From NCBI GenBank assembly GCA_016795155.1, contig JAEUIE010000002.1, positions 1 through 64,000 on the forward strand: 64,000 bases of DNA, given 5' to 3'. The translations under genes and the position numbers were made by a program. Below the pieces are notes generated by a model that searched no databases, was not told the origin of the DNA, and was given only the letters and a program-made list of their open reading frames with translations. Numbering within the stretch: position 1 is the stretch's first letter; every line of letters starts with the position of its first letter. Source of the DNA: Planctomycetia bacterium. GTDB taxonomy: Bacteria; Planctomycetota; Planctomycetia; Gemmatales; HRBIN36. Below are positions 9,207 to 17,600 of this stretch, in pieces.

Positions 9207-9566
9207 ATGCAACAAGGCTATCTTCTATGCGATGATCTCATGTGGATGAGCCGAGTCATGGCTGAGGCCAGGGAACTTGGATTGAAGATCGTTCCATCCA
9301 GAACTTTGAAACAGTTAATAGATGCAATCAAAGTGAATGGTATACACAGTGTTATTATAGATCTGGCACAAGCCGAAATTGGCGATAACCCATCGATAGT
9401 TATCGATCAATTGAAGTCAGTTGGCGTTTCCAGGTTGATTGCTTACGGTTCGCATATCGAAACCGATCTGTTGCAAGCTGCCGCACATGCTGGTTGTGAT
9501 CCAGTTTTAGCCCGCAGCAAGATGGCTGCACAACTCAGAGTACTGCTTCCTGAATGGTTGGCTTAA
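9207..9566 (+). CDS. Small receiver-like protein, degenerate
   Basis: 119 aa with alternating hydrophobic strands and helices in the order of a CheY-like fold: YLLCDDLMWMSRV, then SVIIDLAQAE where a phosphoacceptor Asp could sit, then RLIAYGSH and an Ala-rich helix. The usual paired acidic residues and conserved lysine are not clearly present, so it is probably a non-phosphorylated pseudo-receiver. The start is supported by AGGGTGAAG just upstream. It sits between glnB and cstA on the same strand with short gaps, so co-transcription is likely. Family assignment is tentative. Confidence 0.6.
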   Translation: MQQGYLLCDDLMWMSRVMAEARELGLKIVPSRTLKQLIDAIKVNGIHSVIIDLAQAEIGDNPSIVIDQLKSVGVSRLIAYGSHIETDLLQAAAHAGCDPVLARSKMAAQLRVLLPEWLA

Positions 9567-9661
9567 ATTCCTCTCATCTGTATTGGTTCCTTGAAATTTT
9601 CGTGGAAAAGCCGTGTTATCTGAATAGGTTATTCTCTCACGTTAATTAGCGGAACTATGCC

Positions 9662-11866
9662 ATGTCTCTGTTCGCCAACCTCTTCTACGAAGAATCTGCA
9701 TCTGGAATCATGCTTCGGGCTATGCCTCTGCTGATCTTTATTCTGGCAGTAGTTGCAATTGCTTACCGTTATTATTCGGCATTCATTGCGGCAAAAGTAT
9801 TAGCACTCGATGACAAGAACGAAACGCCTGCTCACCGTCTCAATGATGGCAAAGACTACACTCCCACCAATAAGTGGGTATTGTTTGGCCATCACTTTGC
9901 AGCCATATCCGGTGCTGGGCCACTGATTGGACCAGTGTTGGCGTTGCAATTTGGATATGCACCTGGACTCTTCTGGCTGGTTATTGGAGTTTGTCTGGCT
10001 GGAGCTGTACAGGATATGACCGTACTCTGTGCCTCCGTGCGATTTAATGGCAGATCGCTGGCAGAAATTGCAAGACAGGAACTTGGAAGCTGGGCCAGTC
10101 ATATTCTTTCTCTTGCTACGGTAGTCATTGTCATTATTGCCCTGGCTGGACTTGGTTTTGTTGTGGTAAAGGCGTTGGGTGGCGATGAAGTGGAATATGC
10201 CCGTGGCACCATTATAACTGCTCCTCCCAATGGCGAATTCAAATGGGAATACATCGATACCGGTGCATCTGGGTATTATACCACCGTAGTTTTATGCCCA
10301 GCAGGTAGCACAATCACGTTTCCACGTGATAAAGATAAAGACGGTAAGATCATAACCCATGCTAACGACACCATCAAAGTGCATCGGCCCGAAGAATTCA
10401 TCATTAGATTCCCTCAGGAAATTCCTCCTCTTCGGAAGGAATTACGACTGCTTGAAGGAAGCAAGGAAATTATTAAGGGTAGTTCATGGGGATTATTCAC
10501 TATAGCTGCCACCATTCCAATCGCTTTGCTTGTAGGTTTTTATATGTATCGCGTGCGGCCAGGAAAAATTCTGGAAGCCTCAATTCTGGGCGGCGTGCTG
10601 GTTATTGCAGCAACCATCGTAGGAGCCTGGATTCCTGGATCAGCTATTGAAAAGTGGTTCTTATTGACAAAAACTCAGACCATCTGGGCTTTGTGTATTT
10701 ATGGTTTTGTCGCCTCCGTTCTCCCCGTCTGGATGCTCCTTTTGCCTCGCGATTACATTTCAAGTTTTCTCAAAATCGGCACTATCGCACTGTTAATCGT
10801 GGGTACCATCATTGCCAACCCGGTTTTAAATCATCCTCCAATGAATCCTGCATTCCAGGAATCAGGCCCAACCTTCGATGGCAGTGTATTCCCGTTCGTG
10901 TTTATTTGTGTCATGTGTGGTGCCATTTCCGGTTTTCATGCACTGGTGGCATCGGGTACCACTCCCAAAATGATTGATAAAGAATCTCACATTCGAACCA
11001 TTGGTTATGGTGCAATGCTTATGGAAGGAATGGTTGGTGTCGTAGCGTTAATTGCTGCCGCTGCATTACCAGTTCCCCTGTACTACGATATCAATGTGAG
11101 CCAGGCTGATATGAAGAAGTATCAACCTGCACTGGTTAAGCTTTATTCAGATTTGGGCCTTGATCAAAAACAAGTGAATGATCCTTTGCATCAAGTTCAG
11201 GCGGATAGCCTGCAGCATTTGAAGCTATCTCAAGTGGAAGAAATGGTTGGCGGTGAAACACTGCGAGGTAGAACTGGTGGGGCGGTGACATTGGCTGTAA
11301 GTATGGCACTGATCTTCACCAAAGCGCTTGAATGGACAGCATTACCAATACAAGCAATCATCAAATATTGGTATCACTTCGCTATTATGTTTGAAGCGTT
11401 GTTTATTCTAACGACCATTGATGCCGGTACCAGGATTGCACGGTTCATTCTGCAAGATGCACTTTCGCGATTTCATCCTAAATTTAGCGATACAGCATGG
11501 CTTCCTGGTTCTGTCATCGCAACCGCACTGGTTACCGCTGGTTGGGGTTGGCTGATCGCTAACGGAACGATTCAAACTATCTGGTCCATGTTTGGAGTTG
11601 CCAATCAGTTGCTGGCTGTTGCCGCCCTGGCAGTTGTAACCACCATGCTCTTTAATCGAGGCAAGGGACAATATGCATGGATCACACTTCTCCCGATGTT
11701 GTTTATCACGACGACAACCATGTATGCTGGCGGCTTGATGATCAAGAAATTCATTTATGCTGACAACTGGGTGAGCATTACTCTTACCTTCTTCATAATG
11801 CTGAGCGTTGCTTTGCTTCTGCTGATCGCGATAGGGCGATGGCTTGGAGTGATGTTTAAGAAATAA
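9662..11866 (+). CDS. cstA: CstA-family carbon starvation / peptide-pyruvate transporter
   Basis: 734 aa, polytopic inner-membrane protein. Conserved CstA features include HRLNDGKDYTPTNKWVLFGHHFA, ISGAGPLIGPVLA, CLAGAVQDMTVL and FHALVASGTTPKMI. In E. coli CstA supports peptide and pyruvate uptake during carbon starvation. The unusual part is a hydrophilic block of about 100 residues (roughly 174-273, with PRDKDKDGKI and beta-rich segments) between the helix ending VVVKALGG and the helix starting SSWGLFTIA, a junction that is direct in the E. coli protein as I recall it. It lies 95 bp after the receiver-like gene and ends in a terminator at 11925. Confidence 0.9.
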   Translation: MSLFANLFYEESASGIMLRAMPLLIFILAVVAIAYRYYSAFIAAKVLALDDKNETPAHRLNDGKDYTPTNKWVLFGHHFAAISGAGPLIGPVLALQFGYAPGLFWLVIGVCLAGAVQDMTVLCASVRFNGRSLAEIARQELGSWASHILSLATVVIVIIALAGLGFVVVKALGGDEVEYARGTIITAPPNGEFKWEYIDTGASGYYTTVVLCPAGSTITFPRDKDKDGKIITHANDTIKVHRPEEFIIRFPQEIPPLRKELRLLEGSKEIIKGSSWGLFTIAATIPIALLVGFYMYRVRPGKILEASILGGVLVIAATIVGAWIPGSAIEKWFLLTKTQTIWALCIYGFVASVLPVWMLLLPRDYISSFLKIGTIALLIVGTIIANPVLNHPPMNPAFQESGPTFDGSVFPFVFICVMCGAISGFHALVASGTTPKMIDKESHIRTIGYGAMLMEGMVGVVALIAAAALPVPLYYDINVSQADMKKYQPALVKLYSDLGLDQKQVNDPLHQVQADSLQHLKLSQVEEMVGGETLRGRTGGAVTLAVSMALIFTKALEWTALPIQAIIKYWYHFAIMFEALFILTTIDAGTRIARFILQDALSRFHPKFSDTAWLPGSVIATALVTAGWGWLIANGTIQTIWSMFGVANQLLAVAALAVVTTMLFNRGKGQYAWITLLPMLFITTTTMYAGGLMIKKFIYADNWVSITLTFFIMLSVALLLLIAIGRWLGVMFKK

Positions 11867-11924
11867 TCAGAGTTCTGTGTAATCTGTAATAACGTTAGAA
11901 GATATGACATTAGTCAAGAATACA

Positions 11925-11951
11925 GGCCAGACTTGAGTCTGGCCTTTGTTT
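11925..11951 (+). terminator. Rho-independent terminator after cstA
   Basis: Stem GGCCAGACT / AGTCTGGCC (9 bp, 2-nt centre) followed by TTTGTTT. Confidence 0.75.
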
Positions 11952-12168
11952 CTGCATATGGACTCCATTTGAGTCACCATGAAAAGGTTGTTGAAGGAAC
12001 AAATTGAAAAGTGAAAGAATCGGGAAATCTATTTCAAAGCACTTGTGATTGATTTCAGGATTGTTTACCCTTGTTATAGCTCCGGTTCATGGAAGTACGC
12101 GAACCTTGTGGGGGTCGTGGCGTTCTTTTCGTTGAATGCCCCGATAGTCCGGTGCATGGAGGAGTCCA

Positions 12169-12795
12169 ATGAACGACGCAGCTCTCGAATCAAATGTCCT
12201 GGCTCTGAATCGCCTTTACCTGGCGATTCATGTGATCTCTGCCAAACGTGCCTTTTGTTTGCTCTGCAAAGGTCTGGCAGAAGTCATCGATTCTCAGGAT
12301 GGTTCGTTCGTCAATTATGATTTCTCCAGTTGGATGGAAGTAAGCGAACATCGCAAACTCAATGCCCGTGGCCCCAACGATGACTGGGTACGAACGGTAA
12401 CCACTGAAATCCAGGTGCCTCGTATCATTCGACTCCTATCGTATGAACGGATGCCTCGCCAGACGGTCAAGTTCAACCGGCGCAATATCTTCGCACGCGA
12501 TCACAATCAGTGTCAGTATTGTGGCAAGCGATTTGCCACGTCTGATCTGTCACTTGATCACGTGGTTCCACGCAGTCAAGGTGGTGGAGCAACCTGGGAG
12601 AACATTGTCTGTGCCTGCCTGGCTTGCAATATCAAGAAGGGTGGCCGCACTCCTAAGCAGGCGAATATCAAGCTGATTCGCAAACCGGAAAAGCCCAAAC
12701 GTTCGCCACTCCTGAGCCAGAAGCTGACCCAGGAAAAGTACCAGTCGTGGAAGAGCTTCCTCGACAGTGCTTACTGGTCCGTAGAACTCAAGTAG
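12169..12795 (+). CDS. HNH endonuclease-domain protein
   Basis: 208 aa. The C-terminal half holds a zinc-supported HNH fold: CQYCGKRF, then LSLDHVVPRSQGG with the catalytic His, then TWENIVCACLACNIKKGGRT with the second Cys pair. The N-terminal ~105 residues are typical of a widespread family of bacterial HNH proteins of unknown substrate. The start follows GGAGGAG (12162-12168 region). It is monocistronic: a terminator precedes it (11925) and follows it (12821). Nuclease activity is predicted; a role in defence or repair is not shown by context. About 250 bp upstream are non-coding and hold nothing I recognise. Confidence 0.85.
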   Translation: MNDAALESNVLALNRLYLAIHVISAKRAFCLLCKGLAEVIDSQDGSFVNYDFSSWMEVSEHRKLNARGPNDDWVRTVTTEIQVPRIIRLLSYERMPRQTVKFNRRNIFARDHNQCQYCGKRFATSDLSLDHVVPRSQGGGATWENIVCACLACNIKKGGRTPKQANIKLIRKPEKPKRSPLLSQKLTQEKYQSWKSFLDSAYWSVELK

Positions 12796-12820
12796 GCTGA
12801 GCAAGCCTGTCGATTACAAG

Positions 12821-12850
12821 ATAGGGTTGTGTTTTTCACAACCCTATTTA
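12821..12850 (+). terminator. Rho-independent terminator after the HNH gene
   Basis: Perfect 11-bp stem ATAGGGTTGTG / CACAACCCTAT with a TTTTT loop, followed by a short T-rich stretch. Confidence 0.7.
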
Positions 12851-12894
12851 TCTCCACTGGTCGAGGCGGAATAAAGTCTTAGAATTGCATTCCG

Positions 12895-12968
12895 GGGCGT
12901 TTAGCTCAGTTGGCTAGAGCACCAGCTCGACACGCTGGGGGTCACAGGTTCGAGTCCTGTAACGCCCA
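12895..12968 (+). tRNA. tRNA-Val (anticodon GAC)
   Basis: 74-nt cloverleaf: acceptor GGGCGTT/AACGCCC, D-arm GCTC...GAGC, anticodon stem CCAGC/GCTGG with loop TCGACAC, T-arm ACAGG-TTCGAGT-CCTGT, discriminator A. CCA is not encoded. Reading the 7-nt loop gives anticodon GAC (Val), with C instead of the near-universal U at position 33. The 3' half from the anticodon loop onward is duplicated perfectly at 30072-30115, marking this gene as the integration target of the island to its right. Confidence 0.9.
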
Positions 12969-12970
12969 CT
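12927..12970 (+). other. Left attachment-site repeat (attL) within tRNA-Val
   Basis: 44 bp from the anticodon loop to two bases beyond the discriminator, identical to 30072-30115. Bases outside the block differ on both sides. Starting in the anticodon loop is typical of tyrosine-recombinase sites in tRNA genes. Confidence 0.88.
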
Positions 12971-12976
12971 CGATCA

Positions 12977-13009
12977 GAACCGTTGACAGGAATTGTCAGC
13001 GGTTCTTTT
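12977..13009 (+). terminator. Terminator downstream of tRNA-Val
   Basis: 12-bp stem GAACCGTTGACA / TGTCAGCGGTTC with one G-T pair and a 5-nt loop, followed by TTTT. It lies just inside the island. The ~260 bp between it and the next gene hold no gene I can support. Confidence 0.75.
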
Positions 13010-13271
13010 GTTGTGCCGTGGCAACCACTTACGTCTGATGTATCCACCGACGGTGTCCGCTTGGCATTTGCTGGCGTACTGACTGGTGTGACCTCACATT
13101 GTCCTGCTTGCATCTGAGTTGGTGCAAGTACCGCTTCACAAATTCATTTTCTCCATTCAGATACTATATCGCCCGAAGGCCTATCCTCTGCTGCGTATCG
13201 CACACATGGTCCATACTGTGGCCATGAACACTCTTAAAATACGGAATCATTATTTCTCGATGTAAGCCATT

Positions 13272-14690
13272 TCAAGCGAGAACATCCCGCACTACTCGAC
13301 CCGAAACATCGGTCAGGCGATAGTCTCGGCCGGAGTGGCGGTAAGTCAGCCGTTCGTGGTCCAACCCCATCAGGTGTAGGATGGTCGCATGGAAATCATG
13401 GACGTGAACAGGATTGTTCGCGGGTCTGATGCCGTACTCGTCTGATTCGCCGTACGTGATACCTGGCTTCACGCCGGCACCGGCCAGCCATGACGAGAAG
13501 ACCCAATGATGATGTTCCCGGCCCTTGGCGTAGGCAGCGGCATTGAAGGGAGTGCGTCCAAACTCAGTGGTCCAGACGACAAGGGTATCCTTAAGCAAGC
13601 CACGCTGCTTGAGATCGCGAAGCAGCCCTGCGATGGGTTGATCAACATTTTTGGCCAAAGGTGTATGGGTCATCATGTCGCCGTGGGCATCCCAGTTGTT
13701 GGAGGAGCCAACGTCGATCAGTTCGACGAAACGAACTCCCCGTTCGACGAGCCGCCGTGCTACCAGGCATTGCCAGGCGAAGCCTTTGGTGCTGCCGCGT
13801 TCGAGGCCATACATCTTGAGGGTTGCCTCGGATTCTTTAGTGAAGTCAAATACCTCGGGCATCTCGGCCTGCATGCCGAAAGCAGTCTGGTATGATTTCA
13901 TCCGGGCAGCCAAAAGGGGATCATCGGAACGTGATGCCAGGTGCCGTTGATTCATTTTGGCCAGGTAGTCGAGTTCCAACTCTTGCAGCCTACTGGAGGG
14001 TGTACGTCGATGGATGTTGGCCACCGGTTCGGAACCAGGCACGACGAGGGTTCCCTGATGGGCAGCAGGAAGAAAGTCACTGCCCCAAACCTGGCCACCA
14101 GCGTACGGCGATTGCGGAGCGATCACCATGAACGATGGCAGATTGCGGTTCATCGTGCCCAGCCCGTAGCTCAACCAGGATCCGATGCTGGGGCGGGCAA
14201 AGGTGAACGAACCGGTGTGGATACCAAGCGTCGCTTCATAGTGATTGGTGTGATCGGAAGTCATGGATCGGATGATACAGAGATCATCGACACATTCAGC
14301 TAAGTGCGGAAAGAGCGAACTGACACGGGTTCCACATTTGCCATGCGGGGCAAAGTCCCAGCGAGGCCTGGTGAGGAACATCTTGTGATCGCCCTTGCGG
14401 CCCTGGAACTCGTTGACAGAGACAGTCTTGCCGGCATCGGCGAACAGTTTTGGCTTGTGATCCCAAGATTCAATGTGCGAAACACCGCCACTCATGTAGA
14501 GAAAGATAACATTCTTCGCTTTGGCGGGAAAGTGCGTGGGCTTGGGGGCATAGGGATCAGAAGACTTACTGTCTTCGGCCATCAGTTGTGAGATCATCCC
14601 CGGCAACAACATCGATCCGCCGATCATGGATCGCAGCAAGCCACGGCGAGAAGGAGAATAAAGGGGGGTAGTGCTCATCAATGATCTCAC
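13272..14690 (-). CDS. DUF1501 family secreted protein (first pair)
   Basis: 472 aa from the GTG at 14690; an ATG four codons in is also possible. The GTG overlaps the stop of the upstream PSD1 gene (GTGA), implying translational coupling. A twin-arginine type signal is seen (SRRGLLRSMIGGSMLLPG, residues 14-31). The body matches DUF1501, a family related to the alkaline phosphatase/sulfatase fold: HFPAKAKNVIFLYMSGGVSH, RSMTSDHTNHYEA, WDAHGDMMTH, LVVWTTEFGRTPF and [20 protein letters not shown]1501 genes nearly always accompany PSCyt1/DUF1549 genes in planctomycetes; the substrate is unknown. Exported by Tat, it would work in the periplasm or outside. Confidence 0.88.
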   Translation of the reverse strand: MRSLMSTTPLYSPSRRGLLRSMIGGSMLLPGMISQLMAEDSKSSDPYAPKPTHFPAKAKNVIFLYMSGGVSHIESWDHKPKLFADAGKTVSVNEFQGRKGDHKMFLTRPRWDFAPHGKCGTRVSSLFPHLAECVDDLCIIRSMTSDHTNHYEATLGIHTGSFTFARPSIGSWLSYGLGTMNRNLPSFMVIAPQSPYAGGQVWGSDFLPAAHQGTLVVPGSEPVANIHRRTPSSRLQELELDYLAKMNQRHLASRSDDPLLAARMKSYQTAFGMQAEMPEVFDFTKESEATLKMYGLERGSTKGFAWQCLVARRLVERGVRFVELIDVGSSNNWDAHGDMMTHTPLAKNVDQPIAGLLRDLKQRGLLKDTLVVWTTEFGRTPFNAAAYAKGREHHHWVFSSWLAGAGVKPGITYGESDEYGIRPANNPVHVHDFHATILHLMGLDHERLTYRHSGRDYRLTDVSGRVVRDVLA

Positions 14691-17600
14691 TCGACGTGCA
14701 GGAATTCGTTGCTGCCGAACAGGGTACGTAAGAAAGCGGCCAGGGAACGGGCTTCGAGGTTATCTTTCTTATCCGCTTTCAACTCAGTCTGGTATGAAGT
14801 GAGAAAGGCTACGGCATAGGCACTTTCAGCTTCGGTGGGTGGACGGCCATATGCCTGACGGTAAGCTTGAGCGATACACTCCGATTGGCTGGCCGAGGCT
14901 GATCGCAATCGCTGGGCCCATTTCTCACTGGCGCGGTGAATGAAGGGATCGTTCAAGAAGTAGAGTGACTGCGTGGGTACCGTGGTCACCAGGCGATCAG
15001 CGGTGGAAGCATTTGGGTCAGCTCCATCAAAGAGCGCCAGGAACGGATGCCGTTTGAGACGTTGGGTCATCAGGTAGATACTGCGTTTGTTGTGTGCATA
15101 GACGGCGATGAACGGATCGTGCTGCGTGAAGCCCCAACGGATTGGCGAAGGAAAGGGATGTTCATGGCCCGGTGCAATGTCGAGCTCCCCACTAATGACC
15201 AGGATGGCATCACGGATTTCTTCAGCACTGAGGCGACGCCGGGTAAAGCCTGCATAGAGATCAGAAGATGACTGGGATGCTTGCTGATAAGTTGCACTGA
15301 GCATGATCAGGCGGTGCATTGACTTGATCGACCATCCATTGCGAATGAATTCGGTGGCTAAGTGATCAAGCAACGCTGGATCTGAGGGTGGCTGGCCACG
15401 CACCCCAAAATCATTGGGGGTCTTCACCAGTCCCTGTCCGAAGTGATGTTGCCAGATGCGATTGACCATAACACGCGCTGTGAGTGGATGTTCGGGCCGA
15501 GTAAGCCAGTGGGCAAGTTCCATCCGTCCGCTACCGGTGGTTCCCTCGGGTAAAGACTTTCCGCCCAGCGACTTGATGAAGCCACGTGCTACCTCTTGGC
15601 CTGGTTGATCCGGTTCGCCACGCAGTTGAATGCGACAGTTATGCGGGGTGCCTTCTGCTACGCCATATGCCATCGCAAAGGGTTCGCTGGCCAGCAGGGT
15701 TTCCAGCTGTTTTCTGGCCTTGGCGGTTTTGGCCTGGATAGCTGCGAGTTGCTGGCGAATTTCAGCGATTTGTGCGCGTCGCTTTGAGTCGTCCCTGATT
15801 GGTACTGCGGTGGCTTCAAGAGGTGGTGTTGACGCATTGCCAAAGTAAAAGTTGTCGGCATCCAGCGACGGGCGAACGCCAGGAAGGTGGCCATAACTAT
15901 CGATGAATGAGTAATCGATCACGCCATCCCACGGAGTTGCCAGTTGGCCACTGAAGTTGATCTTGCCCTTCTGTGAAACCAGCACCCCTGTGTAGGTTTT
16001 TGCTTTCAGATCCAGAGTCAGTTGCACCTGGTACCACTGACCGAGCAGAAGCGGCCCGACTGACTTTGTGAGATCACCGCTGCGCTGGAAGAACTCATGA
16101 TCGTTAAAGAAGAGTTCGATGGCTGCGGAGTTCCCAGGACCATGCCCAAGGTAGTAACGCCAGGAGCCTAGGCCACCTTTGGCGTTGGAACCACAGCGGA
16201 AATCGAAGCTGGCATAAAGGCGCTGCTTGTCGTCCGGTTTGAGGTTGGCAAGAACTAGTCCAAAGCCGTCGTATTCACCACGATTAGGCAGGTGCATGCC
16301 GAGCTTGCCGGACGGATAGCGATTATGGAAGGGACTTTGCGAGCTGGCTGAAAGCTTCACGACACTATTGGGGCCAGCGTTCCAGGGACTGGCGGGTGGT
16401 GTAGCATCTGTCTGATGTTCAAGGTCGCCATCTATCCCAGTTAATGCCTTTAAGCGATCGTTGAGTATTATCGGGTCTGGTTCATTTGACGATGTGTGAA
16501 CAGGTGGTCCCTTCGAGACTGGCGCAATAGGTGTATCCTGAATGCCCAGGTTATCAAACTCAATCGCGGGTAGTTTTCCATCTGCTTGGCCATAACGTTC
16601 AAATATCACATGGTTGATAACAGCGGACCACTCGGAGTTAATAGATTTGGCGGCAAAATCAGGAGTTGAGCCTGGTATGCCGATACAACCCGCAATTGTC
16701 TTCTTGTGTAGATCGAGAGTCGCTTGCAGATTGTACCACTGATTCAGCTTCACAGTGTAGATCGGCGTAGGCACCCCGCTGGTGTGAAGTAACACTGAAT
16801 CGCCAGTGATCAGGATTTCAACTGCAGACTTATCTCCGAGTGTGCCCAGAGCGAAGCGATGCGATGCTTTGGAGCCTTGATCTATTGAGGTTACTCGGAA
16901 ATCGAGATTGATGTAGAGCGTTTTGCAGTTCGTTGGGGTCCGCGCTGGAGAGATCGCCTGGGTAAATTGGTACATTCCCGCATCGGCAGGAACACTTGCG
17001 CCAACTTTCCCCAGCCGATAGAGATTCTGGTACGGACTCTGAGCAGTGTTGGTAATGGCTATTTTGCCCTTGTAAAGCCAGGGCGGAACGAGCACGCCAT
17101 TGCTGCCACCTGCAGCCGGGGCTTGGAGCTCGAAATCGCCATCCATGTCGTGAAGAGAACATAATAATGCTGCGGGAATCGGCTGCTTCTGTTTTGCTAA
17201 TGTGTGGGACAGGACGGCCAACTCGGTTTGATACTCATGCCATCTTGTTTGTGATTCTCTGGATGGCAGCAATGGTGCCAGGGAACGTATCTTCTGCTTT
17301 TGCTCTGAACCGGGGAAAGCGTAGCGAGTGCTATCAAAAATGCCATACAGAGCGTAGTAGTCGTGCATGGTGATGGGATCGAACTTGTGATCATGGCAGC
17401 GTGCACAGCCAACGCTAAGGCCCATCACAGATTGGCCCAGCGTATCGATGGTATCCTGAATGGTGAGATGGTGATAGTTCTCCGAATCGAAGCCGAAGCG
17501 GCGAGAGAGAGCGAGAAAGCCAGTGGCAGTGACACGTTCGGCAAAGCGACCACGTGGTCCATGGTCGGCAAGCACATCGCCGGCCACCTGTTCACGCAAG

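Noticed and set aside
12045-12320. A 91-codon frame starting before the HNH gene
   Set aside because: It overlaps the HNH gene in another frame and its translation resembles no protein; the HNH frame has a ribosome site and a domain.
12169-12795. HNH gene as part of a restriction or anti-phage defence locus
   Set aside because: It is flanked by terminators, with no methylase, helicase or sensor gene beside it; context supports no defence role.
12901-13113. A 70-codon minus-strand open frame ending in GVTGLEPVTPSVSS across the tRNA gene
   Set aside because: It is the well-known spurious translation antisense to a tRNA; the DNA is explained by tRNA-Val and its terminator.
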